From contig NZ_JAEHGE010000001.1 in the NCBI RefSeq assembly GCF_016097415.1, positions 2,219,157 through 2,283,156 on the forward strand: a stretch of DNA of 64,000 bases, given 5' to 3'. The position numbers and the translations under genes were made by a program. Below are positions 44,062-55,622 of this stretch, in pieces (position 1 is the first letter of the stretch; each line of letters begins with the position of its first letter). The notes beneath the pieces are model-generated. The model saw only the letters and a list, made by a program, of their open reading frames with translations. It made no database searches and was not told the DNA's origin. Source of the stretch: a sulfur-oxidizing endosymbiont of Gigantopelta aegis (GTDB lineage Bacteria; Pseudomonadota; Gammaproteobacteria; GRL18).

Positions 44062-46320
44062 ATGTCTGAAACAATCTTCCAGAACGATGGGGCTGAGTCA
44101 CAGCCCATTAAAAATTTTTCCGAGCAGGCTTACTTGGATTATTCCATGTATGTCATTTTGGATCGTGCCTTACCGCATATTGCCGATGGCTTAAAACCCG
44201 TTCAAAGGCGCATTATCTATGCGATGTCTGAACTGGGCCTTAAGGCTGGTGCGAAACATAAAAAATCGGCTAGAACAGTCGGTGATGTGCTCGGTAAATA
44301 TCACCCTCATGGTGATACTGCTTGTTATGAAGCAATGGTGCTGATGGCACAGCCTTTCACTTATCGTTATCCTCTGGTGGATGGACAGGGCAATTGGGGG
44401 TCATTGGATGATCCGAAATCATTTGCCGCGATGCGTTATACCGAATCAAAACTATCCGTTTTTTCCGAAGTCTTATTGGATGAACTGGGACAGGGCACCG
44501 TTGATTGGGAACCCAACTTTGATGGTACGCTAGATGAGCCACGATTATTACCCGCACAAGTGCCCCATATTCTGCTTAATGGTACGACGGGTATTGCCGT
44601 GGGCATGGCAACGGATATTCCTGCACATAATCTCAATGAAATAGTCAATGCCTGTATTTTATTATTAGAGACCCCTACGGCCACTTTAGACCAAATTTGT
44701 GAAGAGGTTAAAGGCCCTGACTATCCTAGCGATGCAGAAATTATCACCGCCCGCGAAGATATTTTAAAAATGTATCGTACCGGCAATGGTTCAATTCGCA
44801 TGCGTGGCTGCTATGAAAAAGAAGGCAGTGATATCATTGTTACAGCGCTGCCACACCAGACCTCAGGCAGCAAGGTCTTAGAGCAAATTGCCGCGCAAAT
44901 GCAGGCAAAAAAATTACCCATGGTATCGGATCTCAGAGATGAGTCGGATCATGAAAACCCCATTCGTTTAGTCATTACGCCACGTTCTAATCGGGTTGAT
45001 ATTGAACCCTTGATGCAACACTTATTTGCCACTACCGATCTGGAAAAGACCTATCGGGTCAATATGAATATGATTGGTCTGGATGGTCGTCCGCAAGTCA
45101 AAAATCTGAAAATGATTCTTGAAGAATGGTTGATGTACCGCTTTGAGACCGTGCGCAGACGTTTGCAATACCGTCTTGATAAAGTGAATGAAAGATTGCA
45201 CTTGCTTGATGGCTTCATGATTGCGTTTTTGAATATTGATGAAGTGATTCATATTATTCGTACGGAAGAAAAACCCAAAGCGGTCTTAATGGCACGTTTT
45301 TCTTTGAGTGATATTCAGGCTGAAGCAGTACTCAACCTGAAGTTACGTCATCTTGCTAAGTTAGAAGAGATGCGTATTCGTGAAGAGCAGGATGAATTAC
45401 GTGTTGAAAAAGATTGGCTGACCAAAACCCTGGGTTCTCGTCAGCGGATGAAAACAGTGATCAAAAAAGAACTACTAGCCGCTGTAAAAAAACATGGTGA
45501 CAAACGACGTTCGCCCTTAGTGTCTCGTGATGCAGCCAAAGCGATGGAAGAAACTGATTTGGTCGGTGCTGATCCGATCACGGTGATATTGTCTGAGAAA
45601 GGTTGGATACGTGCTGCCAAAGGTCATGACACCGATGTCGTTGCATTGAACTATAAGGCCGGGGATGAATATAAGTCCAGTGCCTTGGGTAAAAGTAATC
45701 AGCAAGTGGCTATTTTAAGTAGTGATGGACGCAGTTATTCTTTGCCGGGGCATACCCTGCCATCAGCAAGAGGGCAGGGGGAGCCGTTGACGGGACGTTT
45801 AGCACCAGCCAATAATGTGAACTTTGTTTCGGTGTTAATGAATAGCAATGAAGAACAAATGTATTTGTTTTGTACCGATGCGGGCTATGGCTTTGTTGCC
45901 AAGCTCAAAGATATGTTCAGTAAAAATAAAAAAGGTAAGGCATTGATCAAAGTGTCTAATGGTGCGCGAGTCATGGCACCTATTCCGGTGAATAATTTTG
46001 ATACAGACAGAGTTGTCGCAGTCAGCAATGAAGGGCGTTTAATTATTCATTCATTGTCAGAGCTGCCTGTTTTGGCTAAGGGCAAGGGGGTGAAGATCAT
46101 TTCAATTCCTTCATCCCGTGTCGCAGAACGTGAAGAATTTGTTGAAGCGATTATTATTTTACCTGAGGGTGAGAAGCTGACAATTATTTCTGGCAAACGT
46201 CATCTGACCTTAAAAATGGCTGATCTGGAACATTATATTCATGAGCGCGGACGTCGAGGGAATAAATTACCCAGAGGCTTGCAAAAAGTGGATGCTATCT
46301 ATGCAGGTGAAAAGGAATAG
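44062..46320 (+). CDS. parC: DNA topoisomerase IV subunit A
   Basis: 752 residues. The winged-helix domain has [20 protein letters not shown] and the catalytic tyrosine in [11 protein letters not shown]. The tower, coiled coil and C-terminal beta-pinwheel follow, with degenerate blades ([32 protein letters not shown]). The residue at the quinolone-contact position (Ser80 in E. coli ParC) is Thr here (HGDTACYE), probably natural variation. The length agrees with ParC rather than GyrA (about 870). The stop at 46320 faces the end of the split FimX-like gene. Confidence 0.95.
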   Translation: MSETIFQNDGAESQPIKNFSEQAYLDYSMYVILDRALPHIADGLKPVQRRIIYAMSELGLKAGAKHKKSARTVGDVLGKYHPHGDTACYEAMVLMAQPFTYRYPLVDGQGNWGSLDDPKSFAAMRYTESKLSVFSEVLLDELGQGTVDWEPNFDGTLDEPRLLPAQVPHILLNGTTGIAVGMATDIPAHNLNEIVNACILLLETPTATLDQICEEVKGPDYPSDAEIITAREDILKMYRTGNGSIRMRGCYEKEGSDIIVTALPHQTSGSKVLEQIAAQMQAKKLPMVSDLRDESDHENPIRLVITPRSNRVDIEPLMQHLFATTDLEKTYRVNMNMIGLDGRPQVKNLKMILEEWLMYRFETVRRRLQYRLDKVNERLHLLDGFMIAFLNIDEVIHIIRTEEKPKAVLMARFSLSDIQAEAVLNLKLRHLAKLEEMRIREEQDELRVEKDWLTKTLGSRQRMKTVIKKELLAAVKKHGDKRRSPLVSRDAAKAMEETDLVGADPITVILSEKGWIRAAKGHDTDVVALNYKAGDEYKSSALGKSNQQVAILSSDGRSYSLPGHTLPSARGQGEPLTGRLAPANNVNFVSVLMNSNEEQMYLFCTDAGYGFVAKLKDMFSKNKKGKALIKVSNGARVMAPIPVNNFDTDRVVAVSNEGRLIIHSLSELPVLAKGKGVKIISIPSSRVAEREEFVEAIIILPEGEKLTIISGKRHLTLKMADLEHYIHERGRRGNKLPRGLQKVDAIYAGEKE

Positions 46321-46382
46321 TGGCTAAAAAGGAATAGCAAAGTACTTGAATGAATAATCTAACCTATGAATAATTGGCTTAT

Positions 46383-46454
46383 TTAAAAAAATCTTGAGAA
46401 ATCAAATTCTAGCGATTCGCTGGCTTCATGTAAGAAGGTACCCTGAATAAAGTG
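46383..46454 (-). pseudogene. detached 3' end of the FimX-like gene
   Basis: Read on the minus strand from 46454, the bases give HFIQGTFLHEASESLEFDFS then RFF and a TAA at 46383-46385. The HFIQGxxL motif is the end of an EAL-type domain, and it continues exactly from the last residues of the main part (WQSGAH) once the IS and one copy of the 3-bp duplication are removed. It lies in the 135-base gap between parC and the IS. Confidence 0.92.
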
Positions 46455-46745
46455 TGATGTGTCAACACTTTTCCGGACAGTTTTCTAAATATTTTTTTGG
46501 CTGTTTCAAGTGATTTTTGTCATTTTGTATTTCCTATCATTTTAGTTTCTCATGTTAACTTTAAACAGATGAAGAGAAAGGGCTTTGCCCTCTGGAACGA
46601 TAGAGCCGTTCCATTCACCCAAGGTATTTTCACAACGGTAATGATCCTGTTACAATATCTTCACGGCACAGGCTGAGGAGCCGATGGCCGTCAACGGTAA
46701 TGGGCGGCATTTATGTCGCCTTTTACCCCTCTTCAATCAATCGAT

Positions 46746-47585
<840 letters not shown>

Positions 47586-47608
<23 letters not shown>

Positions 47609-47906
47609 AAAGTTTCCCTTGCAAAGTACGCTGTGGCCTTTTTAATAAATCACGCTCCTGAATCACTTTTGCCAATTCTTTTTTCAGACGTTTTACTTCA
47701 TCATAAATGTGTTCATCACTTCTATTGGCTACCGTCTTCACCGGTTTGGAATATTTACTGATCCAGGTATGTAGAGTATTTACATTAACACCTAGCTCCC
47801 TGGCAGTCTGAGAAACGGGTTGATCCGTCTCATTAGCTAATTTGACAGCTGATTCTTTAAATTCTGATGTATAGCTTTTATTCGGTTTTTTTGTTTGATC
47901 ATTCAT
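47586..47906 (-). CDS. IS3-family transposase OrfA, copy 2
   Basis: 106 residues: KKPNKSYTSEFKESAVKLAN, then PVSQTARELGVNVNTLHTWI (helix-turn-helix) and a leucine-rich helix [20 protein letters not shown] for oligomerisation. It recognises the IS ends and normally fuses to OrfB by a -1 frameshift in the overlap at 47586-47608. The overlap has no obvious A6G-type slippery site, which may add to the low activity of this copy. Confidence 0.9.
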
Positions 47907-47969
47907 TTTAGGTCACACTTTTTATCTTTTAGTTGTTTTAAGTTGTGTGTCCGGTTAAGTATAGCCACA

Positions 47970-50027
47970 TTAGTGCGCGCCAGACTGCCAAATCACAGAT
48001 AAAGCTCCAGCCTCTTCGACGAAGGGCACTAGGGTTTTTATGTCCATATTATTAGCCTGGGAACAAACCTGATTAAGGGCTTCAAGTTTTTCGGGCTTGT
48101 TGGAAATATCTTGTACCAATTCAAGGTCGAGCTTTAAAAAATCAACCTTTATATGTTTTAAAAGGGTAAATGCATTGGTCTCATTACCAAAATGTTCTAA
48201 AGAAAACAGGCAGCCTAAATGATGTAGTTGTTTGATCAGCAATTGCGTATGACGCATGTTTTCAGCGGCCTGCTGAGCCTGAACCTGAAAGATAACGGAT
48301 TCAGGTGTGATTTTATAGCGTTCTAAATTGTGCTTAACCCAGACAATAAATTTATCATCTGAAAGTGAAGCACGGCTTAATTTAATAATAAACCGGTTGT
48401 TATAACCCGCTTTCACTCGCTCAGATAAGGTACGCATTGCTTCGGCAATAATCCAACGGTCGATATGGATAGAATGGTTGGACATTTCGGTGAGAGGCAA
48501 AAACTCTCGGGGGAAAATGGTATCGCCCTGTTCATTGCGCAAGCGAATATAAAGCTCATAATTTTCGCTATTGTCACCTAATAAATTCACAAAGGGTTGA
48601 AAGACCAAAAACATTCTGCGCTGTTTAATGGCATTATCAATTTCATTTTCCCAATATTTGACGCGTTCTTGATCGTCCATTTCATTGGTGTCGGGCACAT
48701 GTTGATGGACTCGATTACCACCTTCATCAATTGCCTGTAAACACGCTTTTCTGACATAGGTTAAGCTACTTTGAGCGCCATTGCTGGATGAATCGATGAG
48801 TAATATACCAATGCTACAAGTTGTGGCTACACTCCTATCATTTACATCGGCGATATGATCATCTACGGCTTTACGAATTTTTTCTGCCATGGTTAAAATG
48901 ACTTCTTCATTGTCAGTTTTCATGATTGCAGTAAATCGAGATGTCTCATAGCGGGCTAAAAAGGTATTATCAGTACATGTTTTTTTGATTAAATGGGCAA
49001 TCTCAACAATGACTTGATCGCTATTGATCTCACCCATTTTTTCTTTAATATCGGTGAAGTTATCCAGAGCAATAAAAAATAAATAGGCCTTGGTTTTATT
49101 GTCAATGGCATCTTCGACTGTTTTTTCTAAGTTTTCCAGAAAATAGCGGCGGTTATAGAGGCCTGTTTCCTGACACTGAGCATTCAGTGTGGCTAATTTT
49201 TCCTGTAATTTTTCCTGTGCTTTTTTGCTGAAACCATCGTTGCGTATAATGAGTTGAATACAGGTTTCACCGGACATACTGGCAGGTTGAAATTCCATTT
49301 TCATTTTAAATTCACTACCGTCATCTTTGATGCCAGTGACTTGTAAGGGATGTTCAAAACGTTCGTTTGCATCAGGTTTGACTGGGGCATTATTGGAGAC
49401 TTCTGAATAGTGACGTAAATATTCTTTTAATTGACTACTGTCATTTGAAGAAACCAGATCCATAATGGGCATGGCTTCAATGTCATCACGGTCTTGATAG
49501 CCAAACATTTTGTAATAAGGATCATTGGAAAGAATGTGCATGCCTTCGTGTATATAAGCAATGGCATCACGAGAACTATCAATTAATTGTTGGCAACGTG
49601 ATTCTGAATCTTCCAGTTGTTTGCTTAATTGTTGTTCACAACGTAAACCTTTTAAGGCATTGAACTCTTTTTTAATGATGAGTCCTACGAGCTCTTCAGG
49701 CTCCTCTGGAATGACGCAAGTGATGCCCATGAGCATATAATCCAGAGTTTCTTGTGCGTTGTAGTTACCACTTAATATAAAGGCTGCACCGATTTGTGTT
49801 GATTTGACCTGCTCCATAGCTGTATTCAGATCAAGGACATCAATGTTGGCAGTAAATAAAATAATATCAAAATTCTTTTTATTAATTTGCTTATTGAATT
49901 GTTCTGCATTAGAAACGATTCTTGGGCTTAATGTTAAGCCGCTATTACGCAAAGTATTTGTTATTTCTACCGCATCATTTTCAGACTTGTTAACCAATAG
50001 TAGTTGAATGATATTATCCTGTTTCAC
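47970..50027 (-). CDS. FimX-like REC-PAS-GGDEF-EAL protein, C-terminus cut by an IS
   Basis: 685 residues remain of about 707. Residues 1-125 are receiver-like but lack the phospho-Asp (IILFTANIDVLDL). 150-275 is a PAS domain (SSRDAIAYIHEGMHILSNDP). The GGDEF domain has RYETSRFTAI where GGDEF should be, so it is inactive. The EAL domain has YELYIRLRN instead of EAL and lacks other metal ligands (IFQVQ, LEHFGN), keeping VDFLKLD. This is the FimX pattern: a high-affinity cyclic di-GMP receptor that localises type IV pilus assembly. The last codon before the IS is His, and the IS itself supplies the TAA stop, so a slightly shortened protein can be made. Confidence 0.88.
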   Translation of the reverse strand: MKQDNIIQLLLVNKSENDAVEITNTLRNSGLTLSPRIVSNAEQFNKQINKKNFDIILFTANIDVLDLNTAMEQVKSTQIGAAFILSGNYNAQETLDYMLMGITCVIPEEPEELVGLIIKKEFNALKGLRCEQQLSKQLEDSESRCQQLIDSSRDAIAYIHEGMHILSNDPYYKMFGYQDRDDIEAMPIMDLVSSNDSSQLKEYLRHYSEVSNNAPVKPDANERFEHPLQVTGIKDDGSEFKMKMEFQPASMSGETCIQLIIRNDGFSKKAQEKLQEKLATLNAQCQETGLYNRRYFLENLEKTVEDAIDNKTKAYLFFIALDNFTDIKEKMGEINSDQVIVEIAHLIKKTCTDNTFLARYETSRFTAIMKTDNEEVILTMAEKIRKAVDDHIADVNDRSVATTCSIGILLIDSSSNGAQSSLTYVRKACLQAIDEGGNRVHQHVPDTNEMDDQERVKYWENEIDNAIKQRRMFLVFQPFVNLLGDNSENYELYIRLRNEQGDTIFPREFLPLTEMSNHSIHIDRWIIAEAMRTLSERVKAGYNNRFIIKLSRASLSDDKFIVWVKHNLERYKITPESVIFQVQAQQAAENMRHTQLLIKQLHHLGCLFSLEHFGNETNAFTLLKHIKVDFLKLDLELVQDISNKPEKLEALNQVCSQANNMDIKTLVPFVEEAGALSVIWQSGAH

Positions 50028-50119
50028 TTATTGTCCTGTCAGTTTGTATTGGTTTGCTCATAAAATATGAGTAAATTTATGAGTTAAATAATTTACTTAA
50101 CTTATAAAAAAATAAGGTA

Positions 50120-51985
50120 TTATAAGTCGTCCCATATTGAGTCAAATTCAGTGTCACTATCAAGGGATAAAGTTTCCTTGTCATTGTGGTCAGATGATTG
50201 CTTTTGATTGGTACCGTAATAATCTTCAGCCAGACAATATTTAAAACGTGAGAAATGTGAGCTGATTTCTAAAGTATCTAATAAGACCACTTTGGTTTCT
50301 ACACTGGTGATATTAGCGTTGACCAAACGGTATTCATCGAGAATAACCTGGTCTCTTGCCTCATAACCGAGTGCGGTGGTAATAATGGTTTTGGGTTGTT
50401 TTAAAATAGGAATTGCGGGGAGCATGATGGCTCGGGATTTCATGCCTTCTTGCATGCTGACATATTTGGCCGTGCCAATGGCAATGGCATTCGGTGCAAT
50501 AATCTGTACACCGATTTGAATTCTATTTGTTTTGATGCAACGGACCCAACGAATGGTGCCAACAAACCAATAGCCTTCTTTTTGTCCCGAGCCATAACTG
50601 ATGGCAATGATTTCACCGACTTTAGCATTGATAGAACTATTATGATCCCATAATAGGCAATAGCCTCCAATACTTTCATTAACCATTGACCAATCTTTAG
50701 GCGCTTTTTTAGTATTGCTATGGGCTTCATTAAGATCCAAGTCGTTATTGCCGATGTTGTTGGATGCGGCTTTGCTTTGAAAAACCTCACCCCAGATATC
50801 ACTGACTTTTATTGTTGATTCTATGGTGCGGGAACTAAAATTGTGAGCGGGTAAATTTTCACTGAGAATTAAATCCTCGCCTTTATAGGGGGCTTCATCT
50901 TGTAACCAATGTGGTGTCGTATAGCCATTAAGGACATAGTGAACATTGTTGAGCCCAATGGCTACTTTAAGCTGGGATTTTGCCGGACGACGACTGTGTT
51001 GACGGGTAGGTGCAATGCCCCAGGATAATGATAATTGTTTTAGAAACTCAATATTGATTTCAGTTGTTTGTATTTCCTGACCGTGAAATTGCTCAATCAG
51101 GTGCGCATAATCTAATTTGGATGTATCAATGGTCCAGAGATCTTTGGTTTCTTTAATGTCTTGGGGTGCTATAAAAGCAGGTAATGAATCGTTGGATAGA
51201 TCGATCACCAGAGCATTCTTATCACTGTCTCTTTTATAGGGACTGATGTCAGCCAATAAGGCCCACTCTTCCAATTGTCTAAAAATTGAGTAGATATGGT
51301 GCTGAGCCATACGAAAGGGGTCGGCAATGGAAACCAGAAGTATTTGTAGATAGGCATTCTTAATCGTTATCTCATCACTGCTTTGTAAGGATGGGTCGCC
51401 TATTTTTTTATTGAGTAGCTTGGCTTTATAAGCAATGAGGAATAAATGATGTATTTCTTTCCAATGATTTTTTTGCGGTGTATTGTAGAGCTGATACTCT
51501 GCAATAAGTGCCAGACTATGGTGTCGCATCATGCGCTCAATCACTAATGCCTTGGTCTTGCGACGATTTGGACAGAGAAAAAAGAGGCGGCAATTAATTA
51601 AATCTTTTAAAACGTAAAGGTAACCAAGAATGATTTGCTTGTGCAATTTTTGTACAAGTGTGGCGATACGAGCATGCTTTTCATCTAAGGGGAGTTCTCT
51701 ATTGAGATTCAGTTTTCTTAAATTAGCAGAGAGCTCAACAATCGTTTCATGAATTTTTTCTAAGAAATAGAGGCGTTTTTTGTAGGGAATCTGCTGTAAG
51801 TTACTATCCTTAAGGGTTTTGTAAATCGTTTTTGTGGACACACGAATGTTTGCAAGTGGTAGGGTGTCGAACCATTTATCTATCGCATTGGCTTGAAACT
51901 TCAAACCATTTTGAGCTGGTTTGCTTTGTTTCGGCAGGTTTTTAATTAAGGCTTGCTCAGTCGTTTGCAAGTCAGTTCTCCACAA
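50120..51985 (-). CDS. large unknown protein upstream of the FimX-like gene, possible C-terminal PilZ-like domain
   Basis: 621 residues, no signal or membrane helix. Residues 1-260 are helical and basic (KTLKDSNLQQIPYKKRLYFL, LVQKLHKQIILGYLYVLKDL). The part from about 400 has IGGYCLLWDHNSSINAKVGE and EGYWFVGTIRWVRCIKTNRI, which looks like a PilZ-related beta-barrel. Conserved neighbours of fimX in pseudomonads include a protein of this general type, so I think it belongs to the same signalling unit, transcribed 92 bp upstream on the same strand. The two characteristic PilZ arginines are not clear. Function is otherwise unknown. Confidence 0.6.
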   Translation of the reverse strand: MWRTDLQTTEQALIKNLPKQSKPAQNGLKFQANAIDKWFDTLPLANIRVSTKTIYKTLKDSNLQQIPYKKRLYFLEKIHETIVELSANLRKLNLNRELPLDEKHARIATLVQKLHKQIILGYLYVLKDLINCRLFFLCPNRRKTKALVIERMMRHHSLALIAEYQLYNTPQKNHWKEIHHLFLIAYKAKLLNKKIGDPSLQSSDEITIKNAYLQILLVSIADPFRMAQHHIYSIFRQLEEWALLADISPYKRDSDKNALVIDLSNDSLPAFIAPQDIKETKDLWTIDTSKLDYAHLIEQFHGQEIQTTEINIEFLKQLSLSWGIAPTRQHSRRPAKSQLKVAIGLNNVHYVLNGYTTPHWLQDEAPYKGEDLILSENLPAHNFSSRTIESTIKVSDIWGEVFQSKAASNNIGNNDLDLNEAHSNTKKAPKDWSMVNESIGGYCLLWDHNSSINAKVGEIIAISYGSGQKEGYWFVGTIRWVRCIKTNRIQIGVQIIAPNAIAIGTAKYVSMQEGMKSRAIMLPAIPILKQPKTIITTALGYEARDQVILDEYRLVNANITSVETKVVLLDTLEISSHFSRFKYCLAEDYYGTNQKQSSDHNDKETLSLDSDTEFDSIWDDL

Positions 51986-52168
51986 AAGCTATTCTATTGA
52001 TTTTTATGCCAAAATATAAGAAATCCTTCTCATACATTCTAAGCAAAGACTTAGGAAATGACTATTATTGGTAAAAGTATAGCAGTTTTGTTGTTTTTTT
52101 AAAGCTAGAATGACTTAATATCTGAATTAAATCAAAAGGATAAATAATTGATTTAAAAACATTCATTG

Positions 52169-53185
52169 CTATACGGGCTTTGTTTGTTGTATTGATTCAG
52201 TAAAAATATCTAATTTACTCTTTTCTCCGGCAACTTCTCTGACTAAGCGTGGCAACATGTAGCCAGGCAAAATCTCTCTCAATTGTTGGTGTAGTCTAAT
52301 GGCCACGGCATCACTGATTTCAAAATGCGCACTGCCCTGAACATGATCTAACATATGTAGATAATAGGGGACAATATGGTGTTTAATCAATGTTTCACTG
52401 AGTGTTTTTAAAACCTGGACATCATCATTAACGCCTTTTAATAACACCGACTGATTGAATAAGATGATTTGCTGCTCCTGGAGTTTTTTTAGCGCTGCTG
52501 CAGTATCAGTGGCAATTTCCTGAGCATGATTGATATGCAATACCATAATGACGCTTAGGCGTGTACTGCTTAATAATTGCAGTAGTTTAGCCGTGACTCG
52601 TTGTGGTTCAACCACAGGAAAGCGAGTATGTATTCTTAAACGCTGTAAATGTGGAATGGTCTCTAATTGTGCAATGAGTTCCGCTAGACGTGCATCAGAA
52701 AGAGATAATGGGTCGCCACCACTGAGTATCACTTCGCTAATGGAATCATCTTGTTGAATTAACTGAATGTTTTTGTGCATCTGTTTAGCTAAATAGCCTT
52801 TATCTTCATAAGGATAGTGACGGCGGAAGCAATAACGACAATTAATGGCGCAACTCGGTGTAACCAAAAGTAATGCTCTGCCATGATATTTTTGTAACAA
52901 ACCGGGTTGAAATAAACTATTGGCTTCGGCCAATGGGTCTCGGACATAATCAGGGTGAGAGTTTAGCTCTGCCTGAACGGGTAATATTTGTAGTAATAAT
53001 GGATCTGTGGGATCGCCAGACTGAATTTTATTGACATAGGCTAGCGGTACTTTAAAGTGAAAGTCTTGTGCAGCGGCTTCTGAAAACTGTAGTGCCTCGG
53101 GGCTTAAATTGAGGTGCTCCAGTAATTCCAAAGGCTTGGTAAAATACTTTCTCGTCTGGTTTCCAATTGACTTTCGGGGTATCAT
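52169..53185 (-). CDS. epmB: EF-P beta-lysylation radical-SAM aminomutase EpmB
   Basis: 338 residues, the length of EpmB (YjeK) rather than the longer lysine 2,3-aminomutases. SCAINCRYCFRRHYPY is the CxxxCxxC radical-SAM cluster. VILSGGDPLSLSD and FNQSVLLKGVNDD are family motifs that bind SAM and PLP, and the PLP Lys is near the C-terminus (HFEIS region). It converts alpha- to beta-lysine for EpmA to attach to EF-P. It is divergent from efp, 84 bp away, and epmA follows efp. Confidence 0.93.
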   Translation of the reverse strand: MIPRKSIGNQTRKYFTKPLELLEHLNLSPEALQFSEAAAQDFHFKVPLAYVNKIQSGDPTDPLLLQILPVQAELNSHPDYVRDPLAEANSLFQPGLLQKYHGRALLLVTPSCAINCRYCFRRHYPYEDKGYLAKQMHKNIQLIQQDDSISEVILSGGDPLSLSDARLAELIAQLETIPHLQRLRIHTRFPVVEPQRVTAKLLQLLSSTRLSVIMVLHINHAQEIATDTAAALKKLQEQQIILFNQSVLLKGVNDDVQVLKTLSETLIKHHIVPYYLHMLDHVQGSAHFEISDAVAIRLHQQLREILPGYMLPRLVREVAGEKSKLDIFTESIQQTKPV

Positions 53186-53269
53186 AGCGTATTAATTTTA
53201 TCGTGTAATTTTACAAAGAGCATTATCATAGCGATTTTCTTCTTAAGAATATATTTTAAAGAGTAATTT

Positions 53270-53839
53270 ATGGCAAGCTACAGCACAAACGAGTTTCGTT
53301 CGGGGTTAAAATTAATGATCGACGGCGACCCCTGTTCGATTGTTGATAATGAAGTGGTTAAACCCGGCAAAGGTCAGGCTTTTAATCGTATCAAAATCCG
53401 TAATTTAAGGTCAGGCCGGGTTGTAGAGAGAACCTATAAGTCGGGTGAGTCTGTCGAAGCCGCAGATGTGATGGATACCGATCTACAATACTTGTATAAC
53501 GATGGCGAGCAATGGCACTTTATGCACCCTGAAACCTTTGAGCAAATGGCGGCGGATAAGACTGCGGTAGGTGAAGCGCATTTATGGCTAAAAGAACAAG
53601 ATATGTGTACGGTCACATTATGGAATGGTAATCCACTGGCTGTAACACCACCTAATTTTGTGGTGCTATCAGTTACCGATACCGATCCAGGCCTAAAAGG
53701 TGATACTTCGGGTGGTGGTGGTAAGCCCGCAACACTAGAAACCGGTGCTGTAGTCCAAGTGCCTTTATTTATTGCCATTGGTGAAGACCTGAAAATTGAT
53801 ACCCGCACGGCCAAGTATGTTTCTCGTGCTAAGGACTAA
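53270..53839 (+). CDS. efp: elongation factor P
   Basis: 189 residues in three beta-domains. The modified lysine is Lys34 in [10 protein letters not shown], the E. coli-type loop, which fits modification by EpmA/EpmB rather than rhamnosylation of an Arg. The end ([25 protein letters not shown]-like [17 protein letters not shown]) is typical. It rescues ribosomes stalled at polyproline. Confidence 0.97.
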   Translation: MASYSTNEFRSGLKLMIDGDPCSIVDNEVVKPGKGQAFNRIKIRNLRSGRVVERTYKSGESVEAADVMDTDLQYLYNDGEQWHFMHPETFEQMAADKTAVGEAHLWLKEQDMCTVTLWNGNPLAVTPPNFVVLSVTDTDPGLKGDTSGGGGKPATLETGAVVQVPLFIAIGEDLKIDTRTAKYVSRAKD

Positions 53840-53881
53840 ATAACTCGTTAAATTGATTTATTACTATAACGTTATGACACT

Positions 53882-54877
53882 ATGATAAAGTGGCAAGCCT
53901 CAGCATCGTTGCCGCAGATACAACTCCGAGCAGCGGTGCTGAAACAAATCCGTACTTTTTTTGCGCAGCAAGGCGTATTGGAAGTCGATACTCCTTGCTT
54001 GTCAGTCTCCACCACCCCAGACCCCTTTATTGAAAGTTTTCACAGCCGCTATACCCCTCTGACGCAAGTCACAGCCAATGAAAACTACTATCTGCATACC
54101 TCGCCTGAATTTCCTATGAAGCGTCTTTTGGCTTCGGGTAGCGGTTCTATTTATCAAGTCTGCAAAGTATTTCGTCAAGGCGAAATAGGGCGCAAGCATA
54201 ATCCAGAATTTACCTTGTTGGAGTGGTATCGTGAAGGCTGGGATCACCATCAGCTAATGCAAGAAGTCGGGCAATTGCTAGCAGACTTAATTGCCCCGTA
54301 TCGACACTTGTCAGGGGTGTCCTTACTCACCTATAAGGCCGCTTTTCAGCAGAAATTGGGCATTAATCCTCACACCGCAAGTCAGGCAGAATTAATTGCT
54401 TGCACGCAGAAAGTGGGTTTGGATAAGGTTTTGGATGCAGATGAACATCGCGACCGTTATTTGGAATTGTTATTTAGCCATGTTATTGAACCGGAATTGG
54501 GCATTGACAACGGTATGACATCAATCTGTCTGCTCTATGATTATCCTGCCAGCCAAGCCTCATTAGCACGAATTAAGCGTCACGATGGTGATTTAATCGC
54601 AGAGCGCTTTGAAGTCTTTATTGAGGGCATGGAATTGGGCAACGGTTTTCATGAACTGAATGATGCCAAGGAGCAAAGAAGGCGCTTTATTACTGATAAT
54701 CAAATGCGTCAAGCAAGGGGAATGGATGAAGTGCCTCTGGATGAAAATTTTCTTGCAGCGGTAGGGCATTTACCCGATTGCGCTGGTGTTGCCATTGGTT
54801 TAGAACGTTTATTAATGGTCATTAGTCAGGCGCAACATATTAACAATGTCATCAACTTTCCTTTTCAGCGAGCATAA
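53882..54877 (+). CDS. epmA: EF-P lysine ligase EpmA (PoxA/GenX)
   Basis: 331 residues: a class II lysyl-tRNA synthetase core without the anticodon-binding domain. Motif 2 is CKVFRQGEIGRKHNPEFTLLEWYR and motif 3 is GVAIGLERLLMVI. It attaches (beta)-lysine to Lys34 of EF-P. It follows efp by 43 bp. The hydroxylase EpmC is not coded nearby, and its absence would be normal in many genomes. Confidence 0.94.
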   Translation: MIKWQASASLPQIQLRAAVLKQIRTFFAQQGVLEVDTPCLSVSTTPDPFIESFHSRYTPLTQVTANENYYLHTSPEFPMKRLLASGSGSIYQVCKVFRQGEIGRKHNPEFTLLEWYREGWDHHQLMQEVGQLLADLIAPYRHLSGVSLLTYKAAFQQKLGINPHTASQAELIACTQKVGLDKVLDADEHRDRYLELLFSHVIEPELGIDNGMTSICLLYDYPASQASLARIKRHDGDLIAERFEVFIEGMELGNGFHELNDAKEQRRRFITDNQMRQARGMDEVPLDENFLAAVGHLPDCAGVAIGLERLLMVISQAQHINNVINFPFQRA

Positions 54878-54879
54878 AG

Positions 54880-55500
54880 ATGCACAGTCAGTATGCAATG
54901 GTGTTTTATCCCCAGCCAATAGGCTTGAACAACCTTTCGCAGGCAGCGGTTGAACAGATTTTGACGGCATTAAGTGATGCCGGTTTTCTGGGTGATTTTT
55001 TTACTAAGGAATATGCGAACGAAACGAATGAAGTGCAGAGTGGTTATTTAATTGGTAGCGATTTTTTACAACTCATTACTTTTTTGGGATGTGCGCCACA
55101 CATTGAAATTGTCATACCGGAAGAGGCATCAGCCTGGAAGCAATTTTGTCACATTGAAATTCAGCAATATCAGCAGTCAATCTATTATAAGGGACTCAAT
55201 AACCCCAAATGTAGTTGCCCGCATTGTACCGCTCGTGTGGCAAAAAACTTACCGGATTCATTTAAACATGATAGTCAATGGCAAGCCAATAAGCTCTATA
55301 TTGAATGCCCGAAGTGTCATGAGAAAAGTTTGGTGGAAAATTTAAACTGGCGTCATAGTGGCGGCTTTGGAGCGTTTTTTATTGTGGTCAATAGTATTTA
55401 TCCAAATGAAGCAGTACCGACAGAAAAATTGCTTCAAATTTTACAGCAGGCGTCTAAAGGTGTTTTTGCTTCCTGGGATTATTTTTATAGTGAAAATTAA
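54880..55500 (+). CDS. unknown protein with a zinc-ribbon-like cysteine pattern
   Basis: 206 residues starting HSQYAMVFYPQPIGLNNLSQ; the ATG is 3 bp after epmA, so it is probably in the epmA operon. Cysteines at CSCPHC and CPKCHEK in the middle would bind one zinc. The remaining sequence is mixed alpha/beta. I recall similar uncharacterised proteins in gammaproteobacteria but cannot name the family. No enzyme motif is visible. Confidence 0.65.
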   Translation: MHSQYAMVFYPQPIGLNNLSQAAVEQILTALSDAGFLGDFFTKEYANETNEVQSGYLIGSDFLQLITFLGCAPHIEIVIPEEASAWKQFCHIEIQQYQQSIYYKGLNNPKCSCPHCTARVAKNLPDSFKHDSQWQANKLYIECPKCHEKSLVENLNWRHSGGFGAFFIVVNSIYPNEAVPTEKLLQILQQASKGVFASWDYFYSEN

Positions 55501-55622
55501 TTTTGAATAGAACCTAGGGTGTGCCCTAGACTTGCTCCTTGTTCATTAATGTTATGATGGTCAGAGATAAAAGCTTAGCTACAAAAATATAAATAATTAT
55601 AACAATCAATGAGAAACCGTTT

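Noticed and set aside
44270-44350. Quinolone-resistance mutation in ParC (Thr at the Ser80-equivalent position)
   Set aside because: A conservative Ser/Thr difference is more likely natural variation; it is not one of the classic resistance substitutions, and GyrA is not in the window.
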